Source: Acetobacter thailandicus
GTDB taxonomy: Bacteria; Pseudomonadota; Alphaproteobacteria; Acetobacterales; Acetobacteraceae
Assembly (NCBI RefSeq): GCF_011516655.1
Contig: NZ_WOSV01000003.1
Span: forward strand, 124,001-188,000
Direction of reading: 5' to 3'
DNA: 64,000 bases
Part shown: piece after piece, positions 43,106-53,438 of the stretch
Layout of the letters: each line of letters begins with the position of its first letter
Numbering within the stretch: position 1 is the first letter of the stretch
The notes under the pieces: model-generated
What the model was told of the DNA's origin: nothing
The model's database searches: none
The model's input: the letters and a program-made list of their open reading frames with translations, nothing else
Position numbers and translations under genes: made by a program

Positions 43106-44593
43106 TTATGAATCTGCTTCTTCAATGCGCACTGGCAATGACATAGCCTGACCAACCCTGGCCAGTCCACGCCTTACACTATCCCCTTTTACTGCCACAC
43201 ATGACGAACTCAGCCGCAAAACAAGTTCTTTACGCTGGCTGACAAGTTCCGTCCCCTCAAGCAGAGCTGCGGTTCCACCTGCAACAGAATATGCAAGCCG
43301 CAATGCCTGCCCAAGTATTATCGCACGATTCCACTCATCATCTTCGAGCAAAATTCGTGATGTTGATAAATATGCCTCATCAGAAACAGCAGAATATCTG
43401 ACCGCCAGGGCCAGGGCCAGCCATGCACGGGCCTTATGATCAAAGCCGGTACCCTGCAGCCTTAATACACGCCAGTATGTCTGCTCGGCACGATATTCAG
43501 GATGATCATGACTACCAACATCTGAAATACGACAGGCAATACGGCGCAGTCGATTCTGGCGTTTTGTTTCTTTTATAAACAAAGAATCAGTCCACCGCAG
43601 CAGCACGCCTGGCATCTTCATGCTTCGCCCGAGCCGCAGACACATATCCTGCGCCACAACCTCCATAGGGTCCTGCTCAAGGCAGTCAGGGGCGACATTA
43701 AGCATGTACCACCCCTCACGCAGACCATCGACACAAAACACAACCCGCTCAGGCTGTATTTTTCTCAGCAGACGGCGCAGCACAGTTGCGGCAAAAGGTA
43801 TATCTGACAAACGCTTTTTAGGAGATCCTGACAACCGCTCAAGCCCGCGGCGTGGTGCATGCAACAGCCAGCCGGTCATCTCGCGTGCCTCTTCAGCATC
43901 AAGCGTATAGTAATGAATAATATTAAGAGGATACTGCATACGGGCAATATGCAGGCGGGCCAGTGCACGAAATGCCCCGCCGACCAGATAAAGGGTGCTG
44001 CCTTTAAGCTTACTCAGCCATCTTACATTATCAATATCGTCATCGGCCAGCTGCTTGGCTATTTTGATATCACCCTGAGAGCGGTCTCCTAATCTGATTA
44101 CACCAAGTGGTAACGTACTTGCATCATGACGACCTTTACGCGTCAGATTAATCAGCTCCAGAGAGCCCCCTCCGATATCTGCGACAATACCTGAAGCACC
44201 CGGGATGCCACACATCACACCGATGGCAGAATGGTCAGCCTCTTCTTCGCCCGAAAGAATGCGAATGGGCACGCCAGGCATATGGCTACGCAGCGCATCT
44301 ATAAATCCCGGGCCATTTCTTGCATCACGCACGGCAGCCGTTGCCAGAATTTCAAACGGATCAGCATGCATAGCACGGGCAATGGCATGAAAACGCTTCA
44401 GCACGTCCAGCGCAAGCGTTACACCCTCCTCATTGAGCATACCTGTCTGTGTCAGCCCTTTACCAAGGCGAAGCACTGCTTTTTCGTTAAAAATCGGAAC
44501 AGGGTTGCGTGATACCCCTTCGAACACAACGAGACGGACGGAGTTCGACCCGAGATCGACTACAGCCGAACGACGAGGAATATCATTCTGCAT
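43106..44593 (-). CDS. ppx: Exopolyphosphatase (Ppx/GppA family)
   Basis: Releases phosphate from polyphosphate; members may also hydrolyse pppGpp. 495 residues. The actin-like ATPase fold shows the two phosphate loops: AVVDLGSNSVRLVVFE at the N-terminus and GIVADIGGGSLELINL near residue 140. ATAAVRDARNG and RILSGEEEA are also conserved. It starts 15 bases after ppk1, and the pair forms the polyphosphate synthesis/degradation operon. Confidence 0.92.
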   Translation of the reverse strand: MQNDIPRRSAVVDLGSNSVRLVVFEGVSRNPVPIFNEKAVLRLGKGLTQTGMLNEEGVTLALDVLKRFHAIARAMHADPFEILATAAVRDARNGPGFIDALRSHMPGVPIRILSGEEEADHSAIGVMCGIPGASGIVADIGGGSLELINLTRKGRHDASTLPLGVIRLGDRSQGDIKIAKQLADDDIDNVRWLSKLKGSTLYLVGGAFRALARLHIARMQYPLNIIHYYTLDAEEAREMTGWLLHAPRRGLERLSGSPKKRLSDIPFAATVLRRLLRKIQPERVVFCVDGLREGWYMLNVAPDCLEQDPMEVVAQDMCLRLGRSMKMPGVLLRWTDSLFIKETKRQNRLRRIACRISDVGSHDHPEYRAEQTYWRVLRLQGTGFDHKARAWLALALAVRYSAVSDEAYLSTSRILLEDDEWNRAIILGQALRLAYSVAGGTAALLEGTELVSQRKELVLRLSSSCVAVKGDSVRRGLARVGQAMSLPVRIEEADS

Positions 44594-44608
44594 TTCTGCT
44601 CTTTCTCT

Positions 44609-46873
44609 TTATGCGTCAAACATCAGGTTCTGAAAGGAAGACAACGTGGCAGGAGCCCTCACCCCTCCCTCATGAGCTGCCGAACCGCGCCCGGAAAGAG
44701 AAGAGTTTGTCATAAACCATTCATGCGCCGAGAAGGGCTTTCTGCCAGGAGCAACTCTGCGCCATTTACCATTGGGTTCAAGCATCCATGACTGAAGTGT
44801 ATCTTTTATATTAGATACCATAATCTGACCGACAACCTGAGCATGCACCGTCGGGTTTGTGATCGGCACCATACTCTCAACCCGCCAGTCCATGTTACGT
44901 GTCATCCAGTCAGCGGACGAAATATAAACCCGGGCATGACGCGACGGCAGACGATGACCATTACCAAATACAAAAATACGGGAATGCTCAAGAAACCGCC
45001 CGACGATCGATTTCACCCGTATATTGTCTGAAAGACCAGGGACACCAGGGCGCAGACAACACATACCGCGCACAACAGCCGAAATTTTCACCCCTGCCTG
45101 TGATGCACGATACAAATGATCAATCAGCTCAGGGTCGACCAGTGAATTCATTTTCAGCCAGATACTGGCCTGCTTCCCTGCTTTAGCCAGGCTGATTTCA
45201 GCATTAATCTGCTCAACCAGTGTCTTACGGATTGTAATAGGGGAAAATGATATTTCCTCCATTTCAGCCGGCAGCGCGTAACCCGTAACATAGTTAAATA
45301 ACCGTGCAGAATCACGAGCCAGCTCTGGCTTGCAGGTAAAGAAAGACAAGTCTGTATAAATTCTGGCCGTAATGGGATGATAATTCCCCGTGCCAAAATG
45401 TGCATAAGAACGAACCTGGTTCCCTTCCCGCCGCACAACCAGGCTGAGTTTCGCATGTGTTTTCAGGTCAGCAAACCCAAAAACAACCTGCACACCGGCA
45501 GCCTCAAGCGCCCGGGAGAGGCGAATATTCGCCTCCTCATCAAAACGGGCCCGTAGCTCAACCATTGCTGTCACTGACTTGCCTGCTTCAGCCGCTTCTA
45601 TCAGAGCCTTAACAATAGGAGAGTCACGGGACGTACGGTACAGAGTTTGCTTAATTGCAATGACATTAGGGTCAAGTGCAGCCTGCCGCAGAAACTGCAC
45701 CACCACATCGAAGCTTTCAAACGGGTGGTGTACCAGCAGATCTTTTGCACGAATAGCAGCGAAACAATCGCCGTTAAAATCAAGAATACGCTCCGGGAAG
45801 CGTGGCGTATAAGGCGGGAAAAGCAGATCAGGCCTGTCATCAACTATCATCTGCTTCAGGTCAGAAACACCTATGATACCCGGGTGCACAATAATCTCTT
45901 CATCCGGCAGATCGAGGTCCGCCGCAATAGCAGATGCAAGCTCTCTGGGAACGCACGCTTCCATGTCGAGATGGATAACCACACCACGGCGGCGGCGTTT
46001 TAATGCACTTTCATATGAGCGCACCAGATCTTCGGCTTCATCTTCAAACTCGACATCCGTGTCACGCACCACACGTAACATGCCGCTTTCGCCAATAACC
46101 AGACCGGGAAACAGCTTGTCGATGCACAGCGCTATCATATCTTCAAGGCGAATGAAGCGCACTTTACGGCTACCATTACCATCCCTGACAGGCAGACGAA
46201 TAAAACGCTCAACCTGCGCAGGCAGAAGAATAAGCGCATTCATCACGAAATCGTCAGTTTCACAATTCAGCAGACGCAGGGCCAGAGCAAGACCCATATT
46301 GGGGATGAATGGTAACGGATGCGCTGAATCAACAACCAGCGGTGTCAGCACCGGAAAAATCCGGTCCATAAAACAGGAAACAAGCCAGGCACGATCGGCG
46401 TCATCAAGCTCTGGTATATCCTGCAATATAACATCAGACTCAGCGAGCAACGCTCTGAGCTCAAGCCATATACGCTGCTGTTCATGCAGCAGCACAACAG
46501 AGCGTTCACGCACAGCATTTAACTGCTCTGCGGGGGTCAGACCATCGGGAGAGAACGCCGCAAGCCCTTCTCTTACCTGACCAACCAGACCAGCAACACG
46601 AACAGAATAAAATTCATCGAGGTTACTGGCGCTGATAGAAAGAAAGCGAAGCCGCTCAAGCAAGGGGTTACGGGGGTTATCTGCCTCCTCAACAACGCGC
46701 TGATTAAAATCAAGCCATGAGAGCTCACGATTAATGAAACGCTCAGGAGAATCAGACGCGATCTGAGGCTTTACGGGTTTTTTTTTAGAAGGCGCAGTGG
46801 CACCAGGAGGGCGTTTTGCACGGCGTCTTATAGCAACACCGGTTTTATTGTCCTGCCTGCTCCGCACCACCAC
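44609..46873 (-). CDS. ppk1: Polyphosphate kinase 1
   Basis: Makes polyphosphate from ATP reversibly. 754 residues with a basic Lys/Arg/Pro-rich N-terminal extension of about 40 residues. [17 protein letters not shown] opens the N domain. The catalytic His is in [15 protein letters not shown] (His473) and the second active-site His in [15 protein letters not shown] (His630). [15 protein letters not shown] is intact. The ATG at 46873 has AAGGAGA upstream. A perfect terminator stem separates it from the S46 peptidase gene. Confidence 0.95.
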   Translation of the reverse strand: MVVRSRQDNKTGVAIRRRAKRPPGATAPSKKKPVKPQIASDSPERFINRELSWLDFNQRVVEEADNPRNPLLERLRFLSISASNLDEFYSVRVAGLVGQVREGLAAFSPDGLTPAEQLNAVRERSVVLLHEQQRIWLELRALLAESDVILQDIPELDDADRAWLVSCFMDRIFPVLTPLVVDSAHPLPFIPNMGLALALRLLNCETDDFVMNALILLPAQVERFIRLPVRDGNGSRKVRFIRLEDMIALCIDKLFPGLVIGESGMLRVVRDTDVEFEDEAEDLVRSYESALKRRRRGVVIHLDMEACVPRELASAIAADLDLPDEEIIVHPGIIGVSDLKQMIVDDRPDLLFPPYTPRFPERILDFNGDCFAAIRAKDLLVHHPFESFDVVVQFLRQAALDPNVIAIKQTLYRTSRDSPIVKALIEAAEAGKSVTAMVELRARFDEEANIRLSRALEAAGVQVVFGFADLKTHAKLSLVVRREGNQVRSYAHFGTGNYHPITARIYTDLSFFTCKPELARDSARLFNYVTGYALPAEMEEISFSPITIRKTLVEQINAEISLAKAGKQASIWLKMNSLVDPELIDHLYRASQAGVKISAVVRGMCCLRPGVPGLSDNIRVKSIVGRFLEHSRIFVFGNGHRLPSRHARVYISSADWMTRNMDWRVESMVPITNPTVHAQVVGQIMVSNIKDTLQSWMLEPNGKWRRVAPGRKPFSAHEWFMTNSSLSGRGSAAHEGGVRAPATLSSFQNLMFDA

Positions 46874-46934
46874 TGCTGTCTCCTTATTTTATATCGTCCT
46901 GACACTACCGCGCAGAACGTATAAATACAAAATA

Positions 46935-46968
46935 TTTCAGCAGGATAAAATATGACATCCTGCTGAAA
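46935..46968 (-). terminator. Terminator after the S46 peptidase gene
   Basis: A perfect 12-bp stem (TTTCAGCAGGAT / ATCCTGCTGAAA) with a 10-base loop, followed on the minus strand by TATTTTGTATTT. It starts 22 bases after the peptidase stop codon and precedes ppk1. Confidence 0.7.
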
Positions 46969-46990
46969 CAGAGATCAGAAGCAAACTATT

Positions 46991-49078
46991 TTACAGATGT
47001 CCCTTTACCAGCTCATCTGCCAGCGCCTGATCTTTATAAACAACCTTCAATGCCTCGATAATAGCAGCACTATCAACAGCGACTGCTCTGTTATTACTTT
47101 CATCATAGAAGAAATCTCCACCCAGAGAGTGAATATTCCCGTCAAAAATCAGGCCAACAGCATGTCCCTGAGTATCAATAACCGGAGAACCTGAATTACC
47201 GCCGATAATATCGTTGGTCGAAACAAAATCAAACGGCGTTTTCATGTTCAGATGCGCTTTAGCGTCAACCCATGGCTGGCTCAGCTTGTAGGGATCTGCG
47301 CCGGTGGCACGCTCATACAAGCCGGAGAAATACGTAAATGGCGGAATAGCGCGACCATCCTCGTTCCAGCCTTTAACCTGCCCAAAGGACAGACGCTGTG
47401 TAAAGGTTGCATCAGGATATGATGCCATACCGTCACGGGCAAAACGTGCTTTTGCCATTGCTTCAGAAGCCTGACGTGATGGAGCAAGCACATCATCATC
47501 CATCTGATGGCGCAGATTACGAGCTTCTGGCTCAATTTTTCTGGCCAGAACAATCATCGGATCATCAGATGCAGCAATCGCTTTTACTCCACCTTTCCAC
47601 AAGGCAAGACGCACAGCAGGGTCAGCAAGCTTTGTGCCTCCGACAAGCTCATTCGCCAGCTCTTCAGGAGATGATTTGGCCAGGACGAGCTGTGTCAGCT
47701 TGCTGTCAGCGCCAAGAACCTGACGCAGTCTGGTCAGAGAGAATGCAAGTTCTGTTTTTTCCAGTTCAGGATACACAGGAGCCACTGACGCCAGTTCTGC
47801 CTCAAGAGCAGGAAGGTTAGCATCATGATACGCGCTCAGACGGCTGGCATCTGGCTTCTGACGCTCATCAGCAGCACGCACCAGCAGTTTTGCATAAGCA
47901 AACAGATCACCACCAAGACCAGAAGAGCGCTCAAGCATCATATAAGGCTTAAAAATCTGCTCTTCTACAGCTATAGCCTGGGTATTTTTAGCCCATGGAT
48001 CGCCATAAAGTTTCTGACGTTCAGGGTCTGCATTGATCCAGTTCTTCAGTTCGGTTTCGCTTTTAACCTTTGCCATCAGAAACTTTGAATCAGCCAGCAC
48101 AGGCACTCGTCCACGGAAAACTTTAAGGCTGTTTTCTATGCCAAAAATACGCTCCTGCGCTTCCTGGCGATGACTGGCACTTTCACGACTATACTGCCAC
48201 AGCACACCATCAAGTGCTGAGTAAGCATCTGTCACGAACGGAACCATCACATTGCGACGAAATTCCAGATCAGCCAGAGGCAGCTCGCGCTCGGTCGAAC
48301 CAGGGTTGCCTGAGGTAAAGACCAGCTGCCCTGCTGCCGGGCCGACCGGATCAAATGGCAGGTAAGAAGAAACTTTGGCAGGCTTGCCATTTTCATAAAC
48401 CCGCAAAAACGCCATATCGAGGTCATAACGCGGGAAATTAAAGTTGTCCGGGTCACCACCAAAGAATGCCGCATTCTGGTCAGGAGCCATAACCATACGG
48501 ACATCCTGATAACGGTGGTATTTATACAGCGCAATGCGACCACCATGATACAGGCTGACAACCTCACAGCGCCAGGTTTTGGCATCTGTGCCGGCACATT
48601 CTTTTTCAATAGCACTCTCTTCAGCCTGACGAGCCTTTGTATAAGCCTCACCATCTTTGCCTTTGAGCGCTGCCTGCATCCGGTCTGTTACGTCCGTAAT
48701 ACTGTCAAGCTGATTAAGTTCCATCGCCGGGCAGTTCTGCTCCTGAGCCGGAGAGGCGGTATAATAACCATCCTGAAAATAATTATGTTTTGAATCAGAA
48801 AGCTGCTGCAGGCAGGTGTTCGCACAGTGATGGTTGGTCATTACGAGACCATCTGCTGACACAAAAGAGGCTGAGCACCCAAGCGCCAGTCGCGCAGAAG
48901 ATTTAGTGACGTGCTCAATCCATTTTTGTGTGGGCGTAAAATTATACCGCTCTGCCAGTTGTCTGACGGGCAGATTATCCATCGTCCACATGCCTTCATC
49001 GGCACGGGCGTCTGACAGCATCACAGACCCGCAGGCCAGAATGCCGAATAACGACGCGTATTTTACAATTCCTGCCAT
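46991..49078 (-). CDS. S46 family serine dipeptidyl-peptidase (DPP7/DPP11-like)
   Basis: 695 residues with a signal peptide (cleavage near ARA-DE, residue 27). Chymotrypsin-like double beta-barrel catalytic elements: His in VMTNHHCAN (81-87), Asp in FFGGDPDNFNFPRYDLDMAF, Ser in GGNSGSPVID near residue 650. Members release dipeptides from N-termini in the periplasm. Near the S1 pocket the sequence is GNIHSLGGDFFYDE, lacking the Arg that gives DPP11 its acidic preference, which suggests DPP7-like specificity; this is an inference. It stands alone between terminators. Confidence 0.88.
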   Translation of the reverse strand: MAGIVKYASLFGILACGSVMLSDARADEGMWTMDNLPVRQLAERYNFTPTQKWIEHVTKSSARLALGCSASFVSADGLVMTNHHCANTCLQQLSDSKHNYFQDGYYTASPAQEQNCPAMELNQLDSITDVTDRMQAALKGKDGEAYTKARQAEESAIEKECAGTDAKTWRCEVVSLYHGGRIALYKYHRYQDVRMVMAPDQNAAFFGGDPDNFNFPRYDLDMAFLRVYENGKPAKVSSYLPFDPVGPAAGQLVFTSGNPGSTERELPLADLEFRRNVMVPFVTDAYSALDGVLWQYSRESASHRQEAQERIFGIENSLKVFRGRVPVLADSKFLMAKVKSETELKNWINADPERQKLYGDPWAKNTQAIAVEEQIFKPYMMLERSSGLGGDLFAYAKLLVRAADERQKPDASRLSAYHDANLPALEAELASVAPVYPELEKTELAFSLTRLRQVLGADSKLTQLVLAKSSPEELANELVGGTKLADPAVRLALWKGGVKAIAASDDPMIVLARKIEPEARNLRHQMDDDVLAPSRQASEAMAKARFARDGMASYPDATFTQRLSFGQVKGWNEDGRAIPPFTYFSGLYERATGADPYKLSQPWVDAKAHLNMKTPFDFVSTNDIIGGNSGSPVIDTQGHAVGLIFDGNIHSLGGDFFYDESNNRAVAVDSAAIIEALKVVYKDQALADELVKGHL

Positions 49079-49241
49079 ATGCTCACCCGATTATCCTGTT
49101 TTGTACAAAATACGTTACAATATTACATTCGCGGCTATCCTGACCTGAATACCCCCTCAGAGCAAGACTACAGGCAAACCATAAAACCCCTGATTTTCAC
49201 CTACAAAAGCTCCGTCCCAAAGGTGGTTTTTGCACTTCATG

Positions 49242-49266
49242 CGTAAAAACAGGCCGGGCTTTTACG
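49242..49266. repeat. Small inverted repeat CGTAAAA/TTTTACG
   Basis: CGTAAAA (49242-49248) and TTTTACG (49260-49266) form a 7-bp stem; a third CGTAAAA lies at 49280-49286. They are in the 273-base spacer between hdaA and the peptidase gene. They could be an operator for the leftward peptidase promoter. I see nothing else in this spacer apart from the hdaA terminator. Confidence 0.25.
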
Positions 49267-49334
49267 TTTATTTCGCATTCGTAAAATTTACTGATATCTT
49301 CATTACGCAAACAGCATTACGGTCGAAGAAACCA

Positions 49335-49367
49335 GAAAATAAAAAAAATTCTCAGAATGTATCTGAG
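49335..49367 (-). terminator. Terminator overlapping the hdaA stop codon
   Basis: On the minus strand CTCAGA and TCTGAG pair around TACAT, directly followed by AA and eight T residues, then ATTTT. The hdaA stop codon lies inside the second arm. Confidence 0.6.
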
Positions 49368-50170
49368 TGGCCATTTATCTGCTCAAGAACCTCCTGAGCC
49401 AGCTTACGGGTCACCTTCCCTCCGGATTCCAGAGCCAGATTATCCAGCCGCTCTGTCATATCTCTGATCACACCGGCATTGCGTGGCAGGCGCCTGAGCA
49501 GCCAGTCTGTAACTGACTGCCCCACCACAATTTGACGTTCAGCCAGCAAACGCAAAAATAAACGCCGCAGCAAAGCCTCTTCTGCCGGACCAATGGGCAC
49601 AGAAGTCGTGGCACGCAAACGACTCACCAGGTCTGGCAGAGCGACAGACCAGCGTGCAGGAGGTGTACGGGCAGTCATTAAAAGAGAAATGCGCCGCTCA
49701 CGTGACATATTAATAAGGTGCAGCAGGTCACGCTCCTGCGACACACAATCTGCATTATCAAGTGCCAGAGCACTCAGCTTTTCATGCGAAAGAGCAGCAA
49801 CATCTGCATTACAGAGACTGGTTCCATCGATAACGGGTGCACCGTGCCGCCCTGACCAGACCGAAAGCAGATGCGTTTTGCCTGTACCCTCATCACCCCA
49901 CAGCACCAGACGACCCTCTGGCCACTGCCACCGGGCCTCCGGATCCAGAACCCAGATACGCGCCGCTGCATTAGAGGGAGCCGCAACAAAATCAGATCGT
50001 TCGAATCGGGAATGACGCATAAATGGCAACGCTGTCTGCCCGTTTCCTCTTACTGACGATGCTGTCTGAAAAACTTCCTGAGCTGATTTCACCCCGCCTT
50101 CTTTGGCCAGTTTTTCCTTCTGATCGAAGGTTTTTCCCTGCCTTTTCAGAAATTCGGGGTTATCATGCAC
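49352..50170 (-). CDS. hdaA: DnaA homologue HdaA/Hda (regulatory inactivation of DnaA)
   Basis: Works with the beta clamp to stimulate DnaA-ATP hydrolysis after replication starts. AAA+ domain with Walker A GDEGTGKT (92-99), a Walker B-like LSALALDNAD and a sensor region (LLMTARTPPARW, LVSRLRATTSVPIG). The clamp-binding motif QTALPF is at 45-50, whereas it is usually near residue 5-10, so translation may begin later, for example at GTG 50092, which has AAGAAGG upstream. The DNA-binding domain IV of DnaA is absent, as expected. Divergent from purM. Confidence 0.85.
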   Translation of the reverse strand: MHDNPEFLKRQGKTFDQKEKLAKEGGVKSAQEVFQTASSVRGNGQTALPFMRHSRFERSDFVAAPSNAAARIWVLDPEARWQWPEGRLVLWGDEGTGKTHLLSVWSGRHGAPVIDGTSLCNADVAALSHEKLSALALDNADCVSQERDLLHLINMSRERRISLLMTARTPPARWSVALPDLVSRLRATTSVPIGPAEEALLRRLFLRLLAERQIVVGQSVTDWLLRRLPRNAGVIRDMTERLDNLALESGGKVTRKLAQEVLEQINGHSDTF

Positions 50171-50297
50171 TGATTTTTATTCCGTTATTCCGTTTCAAGC
50201 CGCTTTGCGTGTCGCGCGACCTGCCGTAAAGACTTCCTCACAAATCTGTACACTCTGTACCATCACATCGATTCCTTAGCAAAGTAAGTGTGCCATT

Positions 50298-51377
50298 ATG
50301 ACGTCTTCTTCCAGTTCATCCTCCGGTCTGACATATCGTGACTCTGGTGTGGATATTGAAGCAGGAGAAGCCCTGATCGATGCCATCCGCCCGGCTGCCA
50401 GCGCGACCGATCGTCCTGGCACCATGGGTGGTCTTGGCGGCTTTGGTGCATTATTCGACCTGAAGGCTGCCGGCTTTAAAGACCCTGTTCTCGTTTCATG
50501 CACCGATGGTGTCGGCACGAAGCTGACCCTCGCCATTGAAACCGACCTGCATGAAACAATCGGCATTGACCTGGTTGCTATGTGCGTCAACGACCTGATT
50601 GTACAGGGTGCTGAACCTCTGTTCTTCCTTGACTATTTTGCAACAGGCCGCCTCTCCGTTGATAACGCAACACGCATTGTCAGGGGCATTGCCCAGGGCT
50701 GTAAAGATTCCGGCTGTGCGCTGGTTGGTGGCGAAACTGCTGAAATGCCAGGGATGTATGCTGATGGTCATTACGATCTCGCGGGTTTCTCAGTCGGTGC
50801 GGCAGAGCGTGATAACCTGCTGCCCCGTAGCATCGCAGCAGGCGACACACTGATTGCCCTGCCTTCATCAGGCATTCACTCCAACGGCTACTCACTTGCA
50901 CGCCGTATAGTTGCTGATGCACATCTGACCTGGACAGACCCGGCGGCCTTCGCTCCCGGCCAGTCACTGGGTGAGGCACTGCTCACACCAACACGCCTGT
51001 ATGTAAAACCTGTTCTGGCTTTACATCGTGCAGGCCTTCTCCACGCGGCTGCCCACATTACCGGCGGCGGCCTGCCTGGCAATCTGCCTCGTGTTCTGCC
51101 CAATGGCCTTGACGCCGTTATTACTGCAGAGTGGCCGGTTCCTGGTGTATTCAGCTGGCTTGCCCGCACAGGCAATGTCGAAAATGAAGAGATGCTGCGC
51201 GTCTTTAACTGTGGCATTGGTATGGTGCTGATTACCGACAAACCTGATGACGTTCTGGCCATGCTCAGAGAGGCAGGAGAGCCTGCCACGGTAATCGGTC
51301 ATATTGAGCAGGCCGCCGACAGCACCGCTAAAGCAGGTCTGAAAATGCAGGCCTGCCCTGATTTTCACCAGGTTTAA
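50298..51377 (+). CDS. purM: Phosphoribosylformylglycinamidine cyclo-ligase
   Basis: Fifth step of purine synthesis: FGAM plus ATP gives AIR. 359 residues. [20 protein letters not shown] opens the PurM fold, followed by [14 protein letters not shown] (ATP-binding region), [29 protein letters not shown] and the C-terminal [17 protein letters not shown] Ser-rich start of about ten residues is extra. purN follows after two bases. The divergent promoter region with hdaA is 127 bases. Confidence 0.97.
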   Translation: MTSSSSSSSGLTYRDSGVDIEAGEALIDAIRPAASATDRPGTMGGLGGFGALFDLKAAGFKDPVLVSCTDGVGTKLTLAIETDLHETIGIDLVAMCVNDLIVQGAEPLFFLDYFATGRLSVDNATRIVRGIAQGCKDSGCALVGGETAEMPGMYADGHYDLAGFSVGAAERDNLLPRSIAAGDTLIALPSSGIHSNGYSLARRIVADAHLTWTDPAAFAPGQSLGEALLTPTRLYVKPVLALHRAGLLHAAAHITGGGLPGNLPRVLPNGLDAVITAEWPVPGVFSWLARTGNVENEEMLRVFNCGIGMVLITDKPDDVLAMLREAGEPATVIGHIEQAADSTAKAGLKMQACPDFHQV

Positions 51378-51379
51378 AA

Positions 51380-51997
51380 ATGACTAAAACACCTGTCGCA
51401 TTACTTATCAGTGGCCGGGGCAGCAATGCCACGGCTCTGATTGAAGCCTGCAAAGCAGAAAATTTTCCTGCGCGGGTCTGCATTGTTATCAGCAACAACC
51501 CTGAAGCTCCCGGCCTTGAAGTTGCACGTCAGGCCGGCTTGCGCACCCAGGTTGTTGACCACCGCCCGTTTGGTAAAAACCGTGAAGCACATGAGCAGGC
51601 TTTGCATGCCTGCCTGACTGAAGCGGGAGCTGAACTGATATGCCTTGCCGGGTATATGCGTCTGCTCACCCCGTGGCTGACAAGCACCTGGGCCGGCCGG
51701 ATGCTCAACATCCACCCCAGTCTTCTGCCTTCTTTCCCTGGCCTGCATACACATGAACGTGCTCTTGAAGCTGGTGTACGCTTACATGGCTGCACCGTTC
51801 ATATCGTAACAGAAGGTATGGATGAAGGACCGGTTCTTGGTCAGGCGGCTGTACCTGTCCTGCCAGGCGACACGGCAGACGCTCTTGCCGCACGTGTTCT
51901 GAAGCAGGAGCACCGCCTTTACCCGGCAGTTGTGAAGCATTTTCTGGACAAAACTGCTCCGGCCTGCCAGGGCGGGGAAGCATTACTGGTAGGCTGA
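51380..51997 (+). CDS. purN: Phosphoribosylglycinamide formyltransferase
   Basis: Third step of purine synthesis, using 10-formyltetrahydrofolate. 205 residues. ALLISGRGSNATALIEA binds the phosphoribosyl group. The catalytic region has NIHPSLLPSFPGLHTHERAL, with the Asn and His in NIH, and the Asp in EGMDEGPVLGQ. It lies directly after purM, as in many proteobacteria. Confidence 0.96.
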   Translation: MTKTPVALLISGRGSNATALIEACKAENFPARVCIVISNNPEAPGLEVARQAGLRTQVVDHRPFGKNREAHEQALHACLTEAGAELICLAGYMRLLTPWLTSTWAGRMLNIHPSLLPSFPGLHTHERALEAGVRLHGCTVHIVTEGMDEGPVLGQAAVPVLPGDTADALAARVLKQEHRLYPAVVKHFLDKTAPACQGGEALLVG

Positions 51998-52049
51998 CCG
52001 CCCGCCCTTCGACATACTTCGCGCAGTTGCGCAATCTGATAGTGAGCTG

Positions 52050-53384
52050 ATGACAGCAGAATCCCGCCGCCCTCATGGAAAACGCCCCCCTGCGCGCAAG
52101 AAAAATATACAGCCGCAGCCTGACCCGACGCGTGATGTCGCCTTTGATATCCTTTGTGGCGTAGTCGAGCACAGACGCATGCTTGAGGGTTCTCTCTCAA
52201 AGTCTGCAACGCAACATAATGCTGAACCCCGTGACAGAGCAGCAGCCCACCGCCTGGCGGCAGCAACCTTACGCCATATGGGTACATTGCGGGCTGTGCT
52301 GGAACCCTTTTTACGCAAAGAGCCGCCTGAACCCGTACGTATTGCTCTGATGATGGGCTGCGCACAGCTTCTGTTCCTTGATGCGCCCCCTCATGCTGCT
52401 GTTGGCACAACTGTCTCTCTTCTGCGCCGTCGCAAGCTGGCTCCTTTTGCTGGTCTGGCAAATGCCGTACTACGTAAAGTTGCTGACCAGGGCAAAACGC
52501 TGCTGGATGGTATTGATCAGGAACGCCAGAACATCCCTGCGTGGCTCTGGACAGCATGGAACAAACTGGGAAAAGGTACCCCGCGTGCTATTGCCCGTGA
52601 ACTGTGTGATGAGGCACCTCTCGACCTGACATTGCGCCCTGGCATAACCTCCCCGCTGACAGAGATGGGGGTTGTATTGCCAAACGGTTCTGTACGCCTG
52701 CCTGCCGGCACGCGCGTCAGCGAACTTCCTGGTTATGATGAGGGCACATTCTGGGTACAGGACGCCGCAGCAACCCTGCCCGCACGGCTGCTTAATGCAC
52801 AGACCGGCGAACTGGTGGCAGATTTGTGTGCCGCACCGGGTGGTAAAACAGCTCAGCTCGCTTTTACTGGTGCAACAGTTACCGCTGTTGAACAAAACAC
52901 CAGCCGCCTGAACCGCCTGCACGAAAATATGGAGCGTCTGGCATGCCCGGCAACCGTTATTCAGGCTGATGCCACCACATGGCAGCCTGACGCGTTGCAG
53001 GATGCTATTTTACTTGATGCTCCGTGCTCTGCTACCGGCACCATCCGCCGACACCCTGATGTACTGTGGGTCAAACGCCCGCAGGACCTGCCTGCCCTTA
53101 CCAGGCAACAGGACCAGATGCTCGAAGCAGCCAGAACTATGCTCAAACCTGGCGGTCGCCTGATCTACGCGGTCTGCTCCCTCCAGGAAGAAGAAGGACC
53201 AGCAAGAGCACGCGCCGCCGTAGCCATGGGCTGGAAACCATCTCCGTTTACGGCTGAGGAACTCAGCTTTTTACCTGAGGCCCTGACGCCTGAAGGCTGG
53301 CTGCGCACCCACCCGGGTCTATGGGCTGATAAGGGTGGTATGGACGGATTCTTTGCCGCACGTTTTATCTGTCCTGAAAGGTAA
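52050..53384 (+). CDS. rsmB: RsmB/NOP family rRNA cytosine-C5 methyltransferase
   Basis: 444 residues. An N-terminal NusB-like RNA-binding domain (VAFDILCGVVEHRRML, AHRLAAATLRHMGTL) is followed by a Rossmann methyltransferase domain. S-adenosylmethionine is bound by LVADLCAAPGGKTAQLA. The two catalytic cysteines are in LLDAPCSATGT and IYAVCSLQ. It has the RsmB architecture, so 16S C967 is the likely target, but other members modify different positions. The gene lies between purN and rpe with no terminator. Confidence 0.9.
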   Translation: MTAESRRPHGKRPPARKKNIQPQPDPTRDVAFDILCGVVEHRRMLEGSLSKSATQHNAEPRDRAAAHRLAAATLRHMGTLRAVLEPFLRKEPPEPVRIALMMGCAQLLFLDAPPHAAVGTTVSLLRRRKLAPFAGLANAVLRKVADQGKTLLDGIDQERQNIPAWLWTAWNKLGKGTPRAIARELCDEAPLDLTLRPGITSPLTEMGVVLPNGSVRLPAGTRVSELPGYDEGTFWVQDAAATLPARLLNAQTGELVADLCAAPGGKTAQLAFTGATVTAVEQNTSRLNRLHENMERLACPATVIQADATTWQPDALQDAILLDAPCSATGTIRRHPDVLWVKRPQDLPALTRQQDQMLEAARTMLKPGGRLIYAVCSLQEEEGPARARAAVAMGWKPSPFTAEELSFLPEALTPEGWLRTHPGLWADKGGMDGFFAARFICPER

Positions 53385-53438
53385 ATTCTTTATCAGCGAG
53401 AGTTGCAAGTTGTCGTTTTATTGCCAATACTTCAATGC

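Noticed and set aside
45873-46580. 235-codon Ser/Arg-rich frame antisense to ppk1
   Set aside because: Composition (Ser, Arg, Thr) is typical of reverse-strand shadows of a real gene, and ppk1 is complete there.
51919-52557. 212-codon Cys/Gln-rich minus-strand frame
   Set aside because: Antisense to purN and the methyltransferase gene; low-complexity Gln/His composition without motif.
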